Shown here: piece after piece, positions 48,194-59,246 of the stretch | Position numbering within the stretch: the first letter of the stretch is position 1 | Layout: each line of letters starts with the position of its first letter | Assembly: GCF_001746365.1 (NCBI RefSeq) | Contig: NZ_MJAJ01000012.1 | Location: 62,001 to 126,000 of the forward strand | DNA length: 64,000 nt | Direction of reading: 5' to 3' | From: Streptomyces sp. LUP30 | GTDB lineage: Bacteria; Actinomycetota; Actinomycetes; Streptomycetales; Streptomycetaceae | Notes under the pieces: model-generated | Databases searched by the model: none | What the model saw: the letters and a program-made list of their open reading frames with translations, nothing else | What the model was told of the DNA's origin: nothing | Position numbers and translations under genes: made by a program

Positions 48194-48298
48194 GTTCGCG
48201 ATCTTCGTCAGGACGGGCGGAGTGGGCGGCGCGGTGGGGCGGCATCGAGTCCGACGCCATCGCCAGCAGTCAGTGCCGACTGAGAGGAGCGAGGAGCG

Positions 48299-48658
48299 GT
48301 GAACGCTTATGCGCCCATCCTCGTACTGGGAGCCCTCGGAGCAGGCTTTGCGATCTTCTCCGTGGTCATGGCCACGCTGATCGGGCCGAAGCGCTACAAC
48401 CGCGCCAAGCTCGAGGCCTATGAGTGCGGAATCGAGCCGACCCCCACGCCGGCCGGCGGCGGGCGCTTCCCGATCAAGTACTACCTGACGGCGATGCTCT
48501 TCATCGTCTTCGACATCGAGATCGTCTTCCTCTACCCCTGGGCCGTCACCTTCGACGCCCTGGGTGTCTTCGGGCTCGTGGAGATGCTGCTCTTCGTGCT
48601 CACCGTCTTCGTGGCGTACGCGTACGTATGGCGGCGCGGCGGCCTGGAATGGGACTGA
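48299..48658 (+). CDS. nuoA: NADH-quinone oxidoreductase subunit A
   Basis: A 119-residue subunit with three transmembrane helices, part of the membrane arm where it joins the quinone site. Landmarks: [11 protein letters not shown] and [26 protein letters not shown] (shortened: [19 protein letters not shown]), with the conserved Asp/Glu. First gene of the nuo operon. GTG 48299 has two purine boxes (GAGAGGAG and GAGGAG) in the 17 bases before it. Confidence 0.97.
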   Translation: MNAYAPILVLGALGAGFAIFSVVMATLIGPKRYNRAKLEAYECGIEPTPTPAGGGRFPIKYYLTAMLFIVFDIEIVFLYPWAVTFDALGVFGLVEMLLFVLTVFVAYAYVWRRGGLEWD

Positions 48659-48672
48659 GGGGCCTTTAAGTC

Positions 48673-49227
48673 ATGGGACTCGAAGAAAAACTGCCGAGCG
48701 GCTTCCTGCTGACCACCGTCGAGCAGGCCGCGGGCTGGGTGCGCAAGGCGTCCGTCTTCCCCGCCACCTTCGGCCTCGCCTGCTGCGCCATCGAGATGAT
48801 GACCACCGGCGCGGGCCGCTACGACCTGGCCCGCTTCGGCATGGAGGTCTTCCGCGGTTCGCCCCGCCAGGCGGACCTGATGATCGTGGCAGGCCGGGTG
48901 AGCCAGAAGATGGCGCCGGTGCTGCGGCAGGTCTACGACCAGATGCCGAACCCCAAGTGGGTCATCTCCATGGGCGTGTGCGCCTCCTCCGGCGGCATGT
49001 TCAACAACTACGCGATCGTCCAGGGCGTCGATCACATCGTCCCCGTCGACATCTATCTCCCGGGCTGCCCGCCGCGCCCCGAGATGCTGATGGACGCGAT
49101 CCTCAAGCTCCACCAGAAGATCCAGAACACCAAGCTGGGCGTGAACGCCGAGGAGGCGGCCCGCGAGGCGGAGGAAGCGGCGCTCAAGGCCCTGCCCATG
49201 ATCGAGATGAAGGGGCTGCTGCGGTGA
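48673..49227 (+). CDS. nuoB: NADH-quinone oxidoreductase subunit B
   Basis: A 184-residue peripheral subunit carrying the N2 4Fe-4S cluster that reduces quinone. Ligands: tandem Cys in [10 protein letters not shown], Cys in [12 protein letters not shown] and Cys in [10 protein letters not shown]. The C-terminal 35 residues are an Ala/Glu-rich helix. It lies 14 bases after nuoA; the stop overlaps the nuoC GTG. Confidence 0.97.
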   Translation: MGLEEKLPSGFLLTTVEQAAGWVRKASVFPATFGLACCAIEMMTTGAGRYDLARFGMEVFRGSPRQADLMIVAGRVSQKMAPVLRQVYDQMPNPKWVISMGVCASSGGMFNNYAIVQGVDHIVPVDIYLPGCPPRPEMLMDAILKLHQKIQNTKLGVNAEEAAREAEEAALKALPMIEMKGLLR

Positions 49228-49988
49228 GCGACGCGAACGGCACCCACGGCGCGAACGGCTCCTCGAACGGGGTGAACCCCGAGAAGGACCTCTCCGCCTC
49301 CAACCTCCCCGGCCAGCGCGGCCAGGGCGGGGAGGAGGTCCGCGTCCAGCGCGGCATGTTCGGCGCCGACAACGGCGGAGACACCTCCGGCTACGGCGGC
49401 CTGGTCCGCTCGGTCCGGCTTCCCGGCGCCACGAACCGCCCCTACGGCGGCTGGTTCGACGAGGTCGCCGACGAACTCGAGGGCGCGCTGGAGGAGCAGG
49501 GCCTGCTCCCGGAGAACGCGATCGAGAAGACGGTCGTCGACCGCGGCGAGCTCACGTTCCACGTCGAGCGCGAGCACCTGCTGCGCGTCGCCCGCACCCT
49601 GCGCGACGACCCGGCCCTGCGCTTCGAACTCTGCACCGGCGTCTCCGGCGTGCACTACCCCAACGACAAGGGGCGCGAGCTGCACGCCGTCTACCACCTG
49701 CGCTCGATCACCCACAACCGGCTGATCCGCCTGGAGGTCAGCGCCCCGGACGCCGAGCCGCACGTCCCGTCCCTGGTCTCCGTGTACCCCACGAACGACT
49801 GGCACGAGCGCGAGACCTACGACTTCTTCGGAATCGTCTTCGACGGTCACCCGGCCCTGACGCGGATCATGATGCCCGACGACTGGCCGGGCCATCCGCA
49901 GCGCAAGGACTACCCCCTCGGCGGCATCCCCGTCGAGTACAAGGGCGCCCAGATCCCGGCTCCGGACCAGCGGAGGTCGTACTCATGA
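49224..49988 (+). CDS. nuoC: NADH-quinone oxidoreductase subunit C
   Basis: A 254-residue 30-kDa-type subunit; signature [18 protein letters not shown], with the following [21 protein letters not shown] segment, given here as [17 protein letters not shown]. The first 65 residues are a Gly/Asn-rich extension typical of actinobacteria and not part of the fold. GTG start overlaps nuoB. It is not fused to nuoD, unlike in E. coli. Confidence 0.97.
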   Translation: MSDANGTHGANGSSNGVNPEKDLSASNLPGQRGQGGEEVRVQRGMFGADNGGDTSGYGGLVRSVRLPGATNRPYGGWFDEVADELEGALEEQGLLPENAIEKTVVDRGELTFHVEREHLLRVARTLRDDPALRFELCTGVSGVHYPNDKGRELHAVYHLRSITHNRLIRLEVSAPDAEPHVPSLVSVYPTNDWHERETYDFFGIVFDGHPALTRIMMPDDWPGHPQRKDYPLGGIPVEYKGAQIPAPDQRRSYS

Positions 49989-51361
49989 GCACTCCCAACC
50001 CGTCGCCCGGCCACCACCCCTCATCGAGTCCCTCCGGGACCACCTCCTCGATGGCGTCCGCCCGTGAGACCACCGAGGGCACGGTATACACGGTCACCGG
50101 TGGCGACTGGGACGAGGTCGTGCAGTCCGCGGCCCGCGCCGACGACGAGCGCATCGTCGTCAACATGGGCCCCCAGCACCCCTCCACCCACGGAGTGCTC
50201 CGCCTCATCCTGGAGATCGAGGGCGAGACGGTCACCGAGGCCCGCTGCGGCATCGGCTACCTCCACACCGGCATCGAGAAGAACCTCGAGTACCGCACGT
50301 GGACCCAGGGCACCACGTTCGTGACGCGCATGGACTACCTGACGTCCTTCTTCAACGAGACCGCCTACTGTCTCGCCGTCGAGAAGCTCCTGGGCGTCGA
50401 GGACCAGATCACCGAGCGCGCCAAGATCATCCGGGTGCTCCTGATGGAGCTGAACCGGCTGTCGTCCCACCTGGTGTGCATCGCCACCGGCGGCATGGAG
50501 CTCGGCGCCACCACGATCATGATCTACGGATTCCGTGATCGTGAAATGATTCTCGACATCTACGAGCTCATCACGGGCCTGCGGATGAACCACGCGTACA
50601 TCCGCCCCGGCGGACTCGCCCAGGACCTGCCGCCCGGCGCGGTGGACCAGATCCGCGAGTTCGTGAAGAAGATGAAGAAGAACCTCCCCGAGTACGACAA
50701 GCTCGCCACCGGGAACCCCATCTTCAAGGCCCGTATGCAGGACGTCGGCTATCTCGACCTGGCCGGCTGCATGGCCCTCGGCGCCACCGGCCCGATCCTG
50801 CGCTCCACCGGCCTGCCTCACGACCTGCGCAAGACACAGCCCTACTGCGACTACGAGACGTACGAATTCGACGTCCCGACCGCGGACTCCTGCGACTCCT
50901 ACGGCCGCTTCCTCATCCGCCTGGAGGAGATGCGGCAGTCGCTGCGGATCGTGGAGCAGTGCCTGGACCGGCTCCAGCCCGGCCCGGTCATGGTCGCCGA
51001 CCGGAAGATCGCCTGGCCCGCTCAGCTCGCCCTGGGCCCCGACGGTCTCGGCAACTCCCTCGACCACATCAAGAAGATCATGGGCACCTCCATGGAGGCC
51101 CTGATCCACCACTTCAAGCTGGTCACCGAGGGCTTCCGCGTGCCGCCGGGACAGGCGTACGCGGCGGTCGAGTCGCCCAAGGGCGAACTGGGGGTGCACG
51201 CCGTCTCCGACGGAGGCACCCGCCCCTACCGGGTCCACTTCCGGGACCCGTCCTTCACCAACCTGCAGGCCATGGCGGCGATGTGCGAGGGCGGCCAGGT
51301 CGCCGACGTCATCGTCGCCGTCGCGTCCATCGACCCCGTGATGGGAGGCGTCGACCGGTGA
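49985..51361 (+). CDS. nuoD: NADH-quinone oxidoreductase subunit D
   Basis: A 458-residue 49-kDa-type subunit that, with NuoB, forms the quinone pocket. Landmarks: [18 protein letters not shown] (quinone-site loop with His), [19 protein letters not shown], and the C-terminal DPVMGGVDR. An extra N-terminal stretch of about 50 Ser/Thr/Pro-rich residues precedes the fold. ATGA overlap with nuoC. Confidence 0.97.
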   Translation: MSTPNPSPGHHPSSSPSGTTSSMASARETTEGTVYTVTGGDWDEVVQSAARADDERIVVNMGPQHPSTHGVLRLILEIEGETVTEARCGIGYLHTGIEKNLEYRTWTQGTTFVTRMDYLTSFFNETAYCLAVEKLLGVEDQITERAKIIRVLLMELNRLSSHLVCIATGGMELGATTIMIYGFRDREMILDIYELITGLRMNHAYIRPGGLAQDLPPGAVDQIREFVKKMKKNLPEYDKLATGNPIFKARMQDVGYLDLAGCMALGATGPILRSTGLPHDLRKTQPYCDYETYEFDVPTADSCDSYGRFLIRLEEMRQSLRIVEQCLDRLQPGPVMVADRKIAWPAQLALGPDGLGNSLDHIKKIMGTSMEALIHHFKLVTEGFRVPPGQAYAAVESPKGELGVHAVSDGGTRPYRVHFRDPSFTNLQAMAAMCEGGQVADVIVAVASIDPVMGGVDR

Positions 51362-52245
51362 CCACCTCTTCTTCCGAGCGGGGCGTCAGCCTGGGCATGC
51401 CCGAGCTGCCCGCACCCGCCTACCCGGACGACGTCCGAGCCCGACTGGAGGCGGACGCGCGCGAGATCATCGCCCGCTACCCCGATTCCCGGTCCGCGCT
51501 CCTGCCGTTGCTGCACCTCGTGCAGTCGGAGGAGGGGCACGTCACGCGCACCGGGATGCGGTTCTGCGCGGACGTGCTGGACCTGACGACGGCCGAGGTC
51601 ACGGCGGTCGCCACCTTCTACACCATGTACCGCCGCCGCCCCAGCGGCGACTACCAGGTAGGGGTGTGCACCAACACGCTGTGCGCGGTGATGGGCGGGG
51701 ACGCGATCTTCGAGGGGCTCCAGGAGTACCTGGGTGTCGGCAACGGTGAGACCACCGACGACGGGAAGATCACTCTGGAGCACATCGAGTGCAACGCGGC
51801 CTGCGACTTCGCGCCGGTCGTGATGGTCAACTGGGAGTTCTTCGACAACCAGACCGTGCAGAGCGCGAAGCGCCTGGTCGACGACCTGCGGACCGGAGGC
51901 ACCGTCTCACCCACGCGAGGTGCGCCGCTGTGCACGTTCAAGGAGACGGCCCGGATCCTGGCGGGCTTCCCCGACGAGCGGGAGGGTGCCGTCGAGGCGA
52001 GCGGCGGAGCGGGACCGGCGTCGCTGGTGGGTCTTCGCCTGGCAAGGGGAGAGACCGCACCCGCGCGCGTGGTCCATCCACGCGACGGCGGGCCGCACGA
52101 CCAGCCGCAGGGCAAGGCCCCGAGCGACGCGACACCGCACGACCCGTCGCCCGGCGAGCACCTGAGTTCGCATGACGCGCCGCAGGACACGTCGGCCTCC
52201 GACCCGGCCCACCCGGCAGGGCCTACCGCCGAGGAGGGGGAGTGA
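51358..52245 (+). CDS. nuoE: NADH-quinone oxidoreductase subunit E
   Basis: A 295-residue 24-kDa-type subunit with the N1a 2Fe-2S cluster: CTNTLC and, later, CNAAC. Typical length is 160-240; here the last 95 residues are an unstructured His/Asp/Pro/Ser-rich tail ([17 protein letters not shown]). It acts in the NADH-oxidising tip with NuoF. GTG overlaps the nuoD stop. Confidence 0.96.
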   Translation: MTTSSSERGVSLGMPELPAPAYPDDVRARLEADAREIIARYPDSRSALLPLLHLVQSEEGHVTRTGMRFCADVLDLTTAEVTAVATFYTMYRRRPSGDYQVGVCTNTLCAVMGGDAIFEGLQEYLGVGNGETTDDGKITLEHIECNAACDFAPVVMVNWEFFDNQTVQSAKRLVDDLRTGGTVSPTRGAPLCTFKETARILAGFPDEREGAVEASGGAGPASLVGLRLARGETAPARVVHPRDGGPHDQPQGKAPSDATPHDPSPGEHLSSHDAPQDTSASDPAHPAGPTAEEGE

Positions 52246-53594
52246 TGACCTTGGCACCCGAGCTGAAAGGCAGCAGCCCCGAGAAGCTGCTCGCACCCGT
52301 GTTGTCGGCCTTCTGGGACGAGGACAAGTCCTGGAGCCTCGACGTCTACCGGAGGCACGAAGGGTACGAGGGCCTTCGCAAGGCGCTCGCCATGTCGCCG
52401 GACGACCTGATCGCCTACGTCAAGGACTCCGGTCTGCGAGGGCGGGGCGGCGCGGGATTCCCCACCGGAATGAAATGGCAGTTCATTCCCCAGGGGGATG
52501 GAAAGCCGCACTATCTAGTTGTCAACGCCGACGAATCGGAGCCCGGGACCTGCAAGGACATCCCGCTCCTCTTCGCGAACCCGCACAGCCTCATCGAGGG
52601 CATGGTGATCGCGTGTTATGCCATCAGGTCGTCTCATGCCTTCATCTATCTACGGGGTGAAGTCGTCCCTGTTCTGCGGCGGCTGCACGAGGCCGTGCGC
52701 GAGGCCCGTGCGGCGGGCTACCTCGGCGAGAACATCCTGGGCAGTGGACTCGACCTCGAAATCACCGTGCACGCCGGCGCCGGCGCGTACATCTGCGGTG
52801 AGGAGACCGCACTGCTCGACTCGCTCGAAGGCCGCCGTGGTCAACCGCGGCTTCGTCCCCCCTTTCCTGCGGTCGCGGGCCTCTATGCGTGCCCGACTGT
52901 GGTGAATAACGTCGAGTCGATCGCGTCAGTTCCCGCGATCCTGAAAAACGGCAAGGAATGGTTCAGGTCGATGGGAAGCGAGAAGTCCCCGGGCTTCACG
53001 CTCTACTCCCTCAGCGGCCATGTCGCCAGCCCCGGCCAGTACGAGGCGCCGCTCGGCATCACGCTGCGCCAGCTCCTGGAGATGAGCGGCGGAATGCGAC
53101 CCGGGCACCGGCTCAAGTTCTGGACGCCGGGCGGGTCCTCGACGCCGATGTTCACCGACGAGCACCTCGACGTCCCTCTTGACTACGAAGGAGTGGGCGC
53201 CGCGGGTTCCATGCTCGGCACGAAAGCCCTGCAGTGCTTCGACGAGACGACGTGCGTCGTGCGGGCCGTGACCCGCTGGACCGAGTTCTACGCCCACGAG
53301 TCCTGCGGCAAGTGCACCCCGTGCCGCGAAGGCACCTACTGGCTCGTGCAGTTGCTGCGGGACATCGAAGCCGGCAAGGGGGTCCTCTCCGACCTCGACA
53401 AGCTCAACGACATCGCCGACAACATCAACGGCAAGTCCTTCTGCGCCCTCGGCGACGGCGCCGCCTCGCCGATCTTCTCCTCGCTGAAGTACTTCCGCGA
53501 GGAGTACGAGGAGCACATCACGGGCCGGGGCTGCCCCTTCGACCCGGCCAAGTCGACGGTCTGGGCGGACAAGCACACGGAGGTGAACGCATGA
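52245..53594 (+). CDS. nuoF: NADH-quinone oxidoreductase subunit F
   Basis: A 449-residue subunit that oxidises NADH. The NADH loop is [13 protein letters not shown], the FMN segment [12 protein letters not shown], and the 4Fe-4S cluster [12 protein letters not shown] plus a later Cys. ATG 52245 shares one base with the nuoE stop and has a long GAGGAGGGGGAG box before it; an in-frame GTG one codon earlier is the alternative. A stretch at 52600-52700 uses somewhat more AT-rich codons than the flanks but the protein is intact. Confidence 0.96.
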   Translation: MTLAPELKGSSPEKLLAPVLSAFWDEDKSWSLDVYRRHEGYEGLRKALAMSPDDLIAYVKDSGLRGRGGAGFPTGMKWQFIPQGDGKPHYLVVNADESEPGTCKDIPLLFANPHSLIEGMVIACYAIRSSHAFIYLRGEVVPVLRRLHEAVREARAAGYLGENILGSGLDLEITVHAGAGAYICGEETALLDSLEGRRGQPRLRPPFPAVAGLYACPTVVNNVESIASVPAILKNGKEWFRSMGSEKSPGFTLYSLSGHVASPGQYEAPLGITLRQLLEMSGGMRPGHRLKFWTPGGSSTPMFTDEHLDVPLDYEGVGAAGSMLGTKALQCFDETTCVVRAVTRWTEFYAHESCGKCTPCREGTYWLVQLLRDIEAGKGVLSDLDKLNDIADNINGKSFCALGDGAASPIFSSLKYFREEYEEHITGRGCPFDPAKSTVWADKHTEVNA

Positions 53595-56095
53595 CGGTGA
53601 CCACCAGCGCTCCCTCCGGAGGCGGCGAGGCGGCGGTCCCGCCGGAAGATCTCGTCACGCTGAGCATCGACGGCGCCGAGATCAGCGTGCCCAAGGGCAC
53701 TCTGGTCATCCGGGCCGCCGAGCAGCTCGGCATCGAGATCCCCCGCTTCTGCGACCATCCCCTCCTCGATCCGGCCGGCGCCTGCCGGCAGTGCATCGTC
53801 GAGGTCGAGGGCCAGCGCAAGCCCATGGCATCCTGCACCATCACCTGCACCGACGGCATGGTGGTGAAGACCCACCTCACCTCGCCCGCGGCCGAGAAGG
53901 CGCAGCACGGCGTGATGGAGCTGCTCCTCATCAACCACCCGCTGGACTGTCCGGTCTGCGACAAGGGCGGCGAGTGCCCCCTGCAGAACCAGGCCATGTC
54001 GCACGGTCAGGCCGAGTCCCGGTTCGAGGGCCGCAAGCGTACGTACGAAAAGCCCGTCCCGATCTCCACGCAGGTGCTGCTCGACCGCGAGCGGTGCGTG
54101 CTGTGCGCCCGCTGCACCAGGTTCTCCAACCAGGTGGCGGGCGACCCGATGATCGAGCTGATCGAGCGGGGCGCGCTCCAGCAGGTCGGCACCGGCGAGG
54201 GCGACCCCTTCGAGTCGTACTTCTCCGGCAACACCATCCAGATCTGCCCGGTCGGCGCGCTGACCTCGGCGGCCTACCGGTTCCGCTCCCGGCCCTTCGA
54301 CCTGGTCTCCTCGCCGTCGGTCTGCGAGCACTGCTCCGGCGGCTGCGCCACACGCACCGACCACCGGCGCGGCAAGGTCATGCGGCGCCTGGCCGCCAAC
54401 GACCCCGAGGTCAACGAGGAGTGGATCTGCGACAAGGGGCGGTTCGCCTTCCGGTACGCGCAACAGCGGGACCGGCTGGAGACGCCACGGGTGCGCAACG
54501 CCGAGGGAGACCTCGTGCCGGCTTCCTGGCCGGAGGCGTTGCAGATCGCGGCCCAGGGGTTGCTGGCCTCGCGCGGCAGGACCGGCGTCCTGACCGGCGG
54601 TCGGCTCACCATCGAGGACGCCTACGCGTACAGCAAGTTCGCGCGCGTGGCGCTCGACACCAACGACGTCGACTTCCGCGCGCGGGTGCACAGCAGTGAG
54701 GAGGCCGACTTCCTGGCCGCCCACGTCGCCGGCCGCGGTCGTGACCTCGACGGCGGGGGCGTCACGTACACCCTCCTGGAGAAGGCGCCGACGGTTCTGC
54801 TGGCGGGGTTCGAGTCGGAGGAGGAGGCGCCCGGCGTCTTCCTGCGGTTGCGCAAGGCCTGGCGCAAGCACGGGCAGCGGGTGTTCTCGCTGGGCACCCA
54901 CGCCACCCGGGGCCTCGAGAAGGCGGGCGGCACGCTGCTGCCGGCGGCTCCGGGCACCGAGACGGAGTGGCTGGACGCGCTCGCGAGCGGTGTCGGCCTG
55001 CAGGACGCGGGCGGCACGGCCGCCGAGGCGCTGCGGGCCCCGGGCGCGGTGATCGTCGTCGGAGAGCGGCTCGCCGGGGTTGCCGGTGCCCTCACCGCCG
55101 CGGTGCGGGCCGCCGCGGCGACGGGCGCCCGGCTGGTGTGGATTCCGCGCCGGGCGGGGGAGCGGGGCGCGATCGAGGCGGGCGCACTGCCCTCCCTCCT
55201 GCCGGGCGGCCGTCCGGCCACCGACCCCCGCGCGCGGGACGAGGTCGCCGCGGCCTGGGGCCTGGCCGAACTCCCGCACCGTTACGGCCGTGACACCGGG
55301 CAGATCATCGAGGCCGCGGTGTCCGGCGAACTCCAGGCGCTGCTCGTCGCCGGCGTCGAGGTCGCGGACCTGCCCGACCCGGCACGCGCGCGTGCGGCGC
55401 TGGCCGAGGCCGGCTTCGTGGTGTCGCTGGAGCTGAGGCCCGGCGAGGTCACCGAGCACGCCGACGTCGTGCTGCCGGTGGCCGCGGTCGCCGAGAAGGC
55501 CGGCGCGTTCCTCAACTGGGAGGGCAGGGTGCGCTTCTTCGAGGCCGCGCTGAAGCCCGACCAGATGACCCGCCGTGGGGCGCCGGCCGACGCGCGTGTG
55601 CTGCAGATGCTCGCGGACGCCATGGACGTCCATCTCGGACTGCCGGATCTGCGCACCGCGCGCGCGGAGCTCGACCGGCTCGGAGCCTGGGACGGCCCGC
55701 GGGCCGCCGCCCCCGTGGAGACGGCCGCTCAGCTGCCGCGACCCGCGGCCGGGGAGGCGGTGCTCGCAGGGCACCGCCTGCTGCTCGACCAGGGCGTCCT
55801 GCAGCAGGGTGACGAGGCGCTCGCCGGGACCCGGCACGCCGCACGCGCGCGTGTGTCGGCCGCCACGGCCGCCGAGGCGGGCGTCAAGGACGGCGACCTG
55901 CTCGCCGTCACCGGTCCCGCCGGGGTGGTCGAACTGCCGCTGCAGATCACCGAGATGCCCGACCGGGTCGTCTGGCTGCCGCTGAACTCCATCGGCAGGG
56001 GTGTCGCATCCGATGCCGGGGCCACGCCCGGTTCCCTCGTCCGCATCGGCCCGGCGACGCTCGCCGCCGACGCCCCCAAGGAGGTGGAGGCATGA
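53591..56095 (+). CDS. nuoG: NADH-quinone oxidoreductase subunit G
   Basis: An 834-residue subunit with several Fe-S clusters in its N-terminal third: 2Fe-2S ([13 protein letters not shown]), the His-liganded 4Fe-4S ([17 protein letters not shown]), and the 4Fe-4S set CVLCARC...[14 protein letters not shown] at about 240 is the extra N7-type motif kept in some bacteria. The remaining 550 residues are a molybdopterin-oxidoreductase-like fold without cofactor residues. ATGA overlap with nuoF. Confidence 0.96.
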   Translation: MTVTTSAPSGGGEAAVPPEDLVTLSIDGAEISVPKGTLVIRAAEQLGIEIPRFCDHPLLDPAGACRQCIVEVEGQRKPMASCTITCTDGMVVKTHLTSPAAEKAQHGVMELLLINHPLDCPVCDKGGECPLQNQAMSHGQAESRFEGRKRTYEKPVPISTQVLLDRERCVLCARCTRFSNQVAGDPMIELIERGALQQVGTGEGDPFESYFSGNTIQICPVGALTSAAYRFRSRPFDLVSSPSVCEHCSGGCATRTDHRRGKVMRRLAANDPEVNEEWICDKGRFAFRYAQQRDRLETPRVRNAEGDLVPASWPEALQIAAQGLLASRGRTGVLTGGRLTIEDAYAYSKFARVALDTNDVDFRARVHSSEEADFLAAHVAGRGRDLDGGGVTYTLLEKAPTVLLAGFESEEEAPGVFLRLRKAWRKHGQRVFSLGTHATRGLEKAGGTLLPAAPGTETEWLDALASGVGLQDAGGTAAEALRAPGAVIVVGERLAGVAGALTAAVRAAAATGARLVWIPRRAGERGAIEAGALPSLLPGGRPATDPRARDEVAAAWGLAELPHRYGRDTGQIIEAAVSGELQALLVAGVEVADLPDPARARAALAEAGFVVSLELRPGEVTEHADVVLPVAAVAEKAGAFLNWEGRVRFFEAALKPDQMTRRGAPADARVLQMLADAMDVHLGLPDLRTARAELDRLGAWDGPRAAAPVETAAQLPRPAAGEAVLAGHRLLLDQGVLQQGDEALAGTRHAARARVSAATAAEAGVKDGDLLAVTGPAGVVELPLQITEMPDRVVWLPLNSIGRGVASDAGATPGSLVRIGPATLAADAPKEVEA

Positions 56096-57453
56096 GCCCG
56101 TACCTCGCCGCTGAAGACCTCTCGATGTTCGGCCGCGACCCCTGGTGGCTGGTCGTCGTCAAGGCGGTGTTCTGCTTCGCCTTCCTGATGATCACCGTGC
56201 TGTTCTCCATCGTGTGGGAACGCAAGGTCGTCGCCTGGATGCAGTTGCGCATCGGCCCCAACCGGCACGGCCCCTGGGGCATGCTGCAGTCGCTCGCCGA
56301 CGGCATCAAGCTGATGCTGAAGGAAGACCTGATCGTCAAACGCGCGGACAAGGTGGTGTACGTCCTCGCGCCGATCGTCGCGGCCATCCCGGCCTTCATG
56401 GCGATCGCCGTGATCCCCTTCGGGCCGGCCGGCAACGAGATCTCGATCTTCGGCCGGCGCACCACGATGCAGCTCACCGACCTGCCGATCGCGATGCTCT
56501 ACATCCTCGCGGTCGCCTCGGTCGGCATCTACGGCATCGTCCTGGCGGGGTGGAGCTCCGGCTCCACGTACCCGCTGCTGGGCGGTCTGCGGTCGTGCGC
56601 GCAGATGATCTCCTACGAGATCGCCATGGGCGCCGCGTTCGCCTCGGTGTTCCTCTACTCGGGGTCGATGTCGACGTCGACGATCGTCGAGCAGCAGCAC
56701 GACCGCTGGTACATCCTCCTGTTGCCGGTCTCCTTCATCCTGTACATCGTCACGATGGTCGGCGAGACCAACCGCGCTCCGTTCGACATGCCGGAGTCCG
56801 AGGGCGACCTGGTCGGCGGCTTCAACACCGAGTACTCGTCGATCAAGTTCGCGATGTTCATGCTCGCCGAGTACGTGAACATGGTGACGGTCTCCGCCGT
56901 GTCGACCACGCTCTTCCTCGGCGGCTGGCGGGCTCCCTGGCCGATCAGCGCCTTCTGGGAGGGCGCGAACCACGGCTGGTGGCCGATGCTCTGGTTCGTC
57001 GTCAAGGTGCAGCTGCTGTTGTTCTTCTTCATCTGGCTGCGCGGCACGCTTCCCCGCGTCCGCTACGACCAGCTGATGAAGCTCGGCTGGAAGGTCCTGA
57101 TCCCCGTCTCGGTGACGTGGCTGATGCTCGTCGCGACCGTGCGGACGCTGCGCAACGAGAACTACGACTTCGCCGACATCTTCCTCTACGTCGGCGGCGG
57201 CGTCCTGGTCCTGCTGTTGCTCTCCTTCGTCGTGGACATGTTCCGCAACGGCGGGAAGAGCGCGCAGGAGCCGGCCGAGCCGGTCGGCTTCGACCCCATG
57301 GCGGGCGGGTTCCCCGTCCCGCCGCTGCCGGGACAGGAGCTCCCCCCGGTGCCCAGGCGCAGTCCGCGCCGGGAGCGGGAGCTCATTGTCAGTGGCGGGG
57401 TGGACACTGTGAGTGACGGATCGCGACAGGGAAAGGAGGCGTCCGATGGCTGA
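56092..57453 (+). CDS. nuoH: NADH-quinone oxidoreductase subunit H
   Basis: A 453-residue membrane subunit with eight helices that forms the quinone channel and first proton path. Landmarks: [40 protein letters not shown] (charged loop), and [20 protein letters not shown]. The C-terminal 80 residues, Pro-rich, extend past the usual end. ATG overlaps nuoG; the stop lies inside the first codons of nuoI. Confidence 0.97.
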   Translation: MSPYLAAEDLSMFGRDPWWLVVVKAVFCFAFLMITVLFSIVWERKVVAWMQLRIGPNRHGPWGMLQSLADGIKLMLKEDLIVKRADKVVYVLAPIVAAIPAFMAIAVIPFGPAGNEISIFGRRTTMQLTDLPIAMLYILAVASVGIYGIVLAGWSSGSTYPLLGGLRSCAQMISYEIAMGAAFASVFLYSGSMSTSTIVEQQHDRWYILLLPVSFILYIVTMVGETNRAPFDMPESEGDLVGGFNTEYSSIKFAMFMLAEYVNMVTVSAVSTTLFLGGWRAPWPISAFWEGANHGWWPMLWFVVKVQLLLFFFIWLRGTLPRVRYDQLMKLGWKVLIPVSVTWLMLVATVRTLRNENYDFADIFLYVGGGVLVLLLLSFVVDMFRNGGKSAQEPAEPVGFDPMAGGFPVPPLPGQELPPVPRRSPRRERELIVSGGVDTVSDGSRQGKEASDG

Positions 57454-58096
57454 GGAGCCCAAGGAGGCCGGGCAGACGACGCCTGGTTTCCAGAACCCGG
57501 TGGCCGGCTTCGGCGTGACCTTCAAGGCCATGTTCAAGAAGCGGCTGACCGAGCAGTACCCGGAGCAGGAGAAGACCACGGCTCCCCGGTTCCACGGGCG
57601 GCACCAGCTCAACCGCCATCCGGACGGTCTGGAGAAGTGCGTCGGCTGTGAGCTGTGCGCCTGGGCCTGCCCCGCCGACGCCATCTACGTGGAGGGCGCC
57701 GACAACACCGACGAGGAGCGTTACTCGCCGGGTGAGCGGTACGGGCGCGTCTATCAGATCAACTACGCCCGGTGCATTCTGTGCGGCCTGTGCATCGAGG
57801 CTTGTCCCACGCGCGCGTTGACGATGACGAACGAGTTCGAACTCGCCGACTCCAGCCGCGCCAACCTGATCTACACCAAGGAGCAACTGCTCGCGGGCCT
57901 GGACGACGGCATGGTGGACTCCCCCCACGCCATCTACCCCGGCACGGACGAACAGGACTACTACCGGGGCCTGGTGACGGAGGCCGCGCCCGGCACGGAG
58001 CGCCAGGTGGCCGTCTCCAAGGGCGAGGTCCCGCAGGAAGCCGACTCCACCTTCGGTCCGGACGAGCCGGCCTCGGAGGAGGTGATCCGCCGATGA
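57446..58096 (+). CDS. nuoI: NADH-quinone oxidoreductase subunit I
   Basis: A 216-residue ferredoxin-type subunit with two 4Fe-4S clusters N6a and N6b: [12 protein letters not shown] and [12 protein letters not shown]. It bridges NuoG and NuoB. ATG 57446 has AAAGGAGG seven bases upstream and overlaps nuoH by eight bases; a GTG at 57413 lacks such a site. The C-terminal 60 residues are an acidic extension. Confidence 0.97.
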   Translation: MAEEPKEAGQTTPGFQNPVAGFGVTFKAMFKKRLTEQYPEQEKTTAPRFHGRHQLNRHPDGLEKCVGCELCAWACPADAIYVEGADNTDEERYSPGERYGRVYQINYARCILCGLCIEACPTRALTMTNEFELADSSRANLIYTKEQLLAGLDDGMVDSPHAIYPGTDEQDYYRGLVTEAAPGTERQVAVSKGEVPQEADSTFGPDEPASEEVIRR

Positions 58097-58935
58097 GCGC
58101 GCAGCTCGCCGCCTATTCCACCTCCACCGGTGAGGCCTTCCAGTTCTGGGTGCTCGGCACCGTCGCCGTCGTCGGCGCCCTGTGCACCGTCTTCATGAAG
58201 AAGGCCGTGCACAGCGCGCTCTGTCTCGCCGGCACCATGATCATTCTGGCGATCTTGTATCTCGCCAACGGCGCCTACTTCCTGGGCATCGTGCAGATCG
58301 TCGTCTACACCGGCGCGATCATGATGCTGTTCCTGTTCGTGGTGATGCTGGTCGGCGTCACCGCGGCGGACTCCCTGAAGGAGACCATCAAGGGACAGCG
58401 CTGGCTGGCCCTCCTCAGCGGTCTGGGGTTCGGCGTCCTGCTGATCGCCGGCATCGGCCACGCCTCTCTGACGGAGTTCACCGGCCTGACCGAGGCGAAC
58501 GCGCACGGCAATGTGGAGGGCCTCGCCACCCTCATCTTCACCAAGTACGTCTTCGCCTTCGAGATCACCGGCGCCCTGCTCATCACGGCCGCCGTCGGCG
58601 CCATGGTGCTCACCCACCGCGAGCGCACCGAGCGCGCCCTGACCCAGCGCGAGCTGTCCGAGCGGCGGGTGCGCGAGGGCAAGCATGTGCCTCCGCTGCC
58701 GGCGCCGGGCGTGTACGCGCGGCACAACGCCGTGGACGTCCAGGGCCTGCTGCCCGACGGCACGCCCTCTGAGCTCACGGTCAGCAGGACACTGCGCGAG
58801 CGCGGTCAGATCCGTGACGTGTCCGCCGAGGCGCTCAACGACCTCAAGGCCCTGGAACAGCGCGCGGAGGAGCGCCTGGAGCGGGCCGCGATCGAGCCGC
58901 CGCACCTGAAGCGGACGGAGGAGGCGTCGAAGTGA
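58093..58935 (+). CDS. nuoJ: NADH-quinone oxidoreductase subunit J
   Basis: A 280-residue membrane subunit with five helices in the first 175 residues ([39 protein letters not shown]). The last 100 residues are a charged cytosolic helix-rich tail ([16 protein letters not shown] and [16 protein letters not shown]) absent from E. coli NuoJ. ATGA overlap with nuoI. Confidence 0.96.
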   Translation: MSAQLAAYSTSTGEAFQFWVLGTVAVVGALCTVFMKKAVHSALCLAGTMIILAILYLANGAYFLGIVQIVVYTGAIMMLFLFVVMLVGVTAADSLKETIKGQRWLALLSGLGFGVLLIAGIGHASLTEFTGLTEANAHGNVEGLATLIFTKYVFAFEITGALLITAAVGAMVLTHRERTERALTQRELSERRVREGKHVPPLPAPGVYARHNAVDVQGLLPDGTPSELTVSRTLRERGQIRDVSAEALNDLKALEQRAEERLERAAIEPPHLKRTEEASK

Positions 58936-59231
58936 ATCCCGTCAACTACCTCTATCTCGCGGCCCTGTTGTTCACGATCGGTGCGACGGGTGTGCTGATC
59001 AGGCGCAACGCGATCGTCGTCTTCATGTGCATCGAGCTCATGCTCAACGCCTGCAACCTCGCGTTCGTCACCTTCTCCCGGATGCACGGCAATCTCGACG
59101 GCCAGATCATCGCGTTCTTCACGATGGTCGTCGCCGCCGCGGAGGTCGTGGTCGGACTCGCGATCATCGTGTCGCTGTTCCGTTCCCGCCACTCGGCCTC
59201 GGTCGACGACGCCAGCCTGATGAAGCTGTAA
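58932..59231 (+). CDS. nuoK: NADH-quinone oxidoreductase subunit K
   Basis: A 99-residue, three-helix proton-channel subunit of the MrpC type. It contains the membrane glutamates ([16 protein letters not shown] and [14 protein letters not shown]). GTG 58932 overlaps the nuoJ stop. Confidence 0.97.
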   Translation: MNPVNYLYLAALLFTIGATGVLIRRNAIVVFMCIELMLNACNLAFVTFSRMHGNLDGQIIAFFTMVVAAAEVVVGLAIIVSLFRSRHSASVDDASLMKL

Positions 59232-59246
59232 GGGGTCGGAAGAAAC

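Larger units (their letters stand above)
47556..48298. other. Large regulatory gap between NlpC/P60 and nuoA
   Basis: These 743 bases carry the divergent control regions of the wall hydrolase and nuo operon. They are more AT-rich than the surroundings. Contents: paired TGATCA boxes (47688-47705), CCGCTTcttAAGCGG (47770-47784), GGTCAC-N6-GTTACC (47804-47821), a 22-bp near-palindrome, a Rex-like half match, four GATCAC boxes and a clear TGTGA-N6-TCACA site. I found no gene and no riboswitch core here. Confidence 0.6.

Noticed and set aside
47556..48298. Cyclic-di-AMP (ydaO-type) riboswitch upstream of the wall hydrolase
   Set aside because: Such elements precede wall hydrolases in this genus, but I could not find the conserved core segments on the minus strand.
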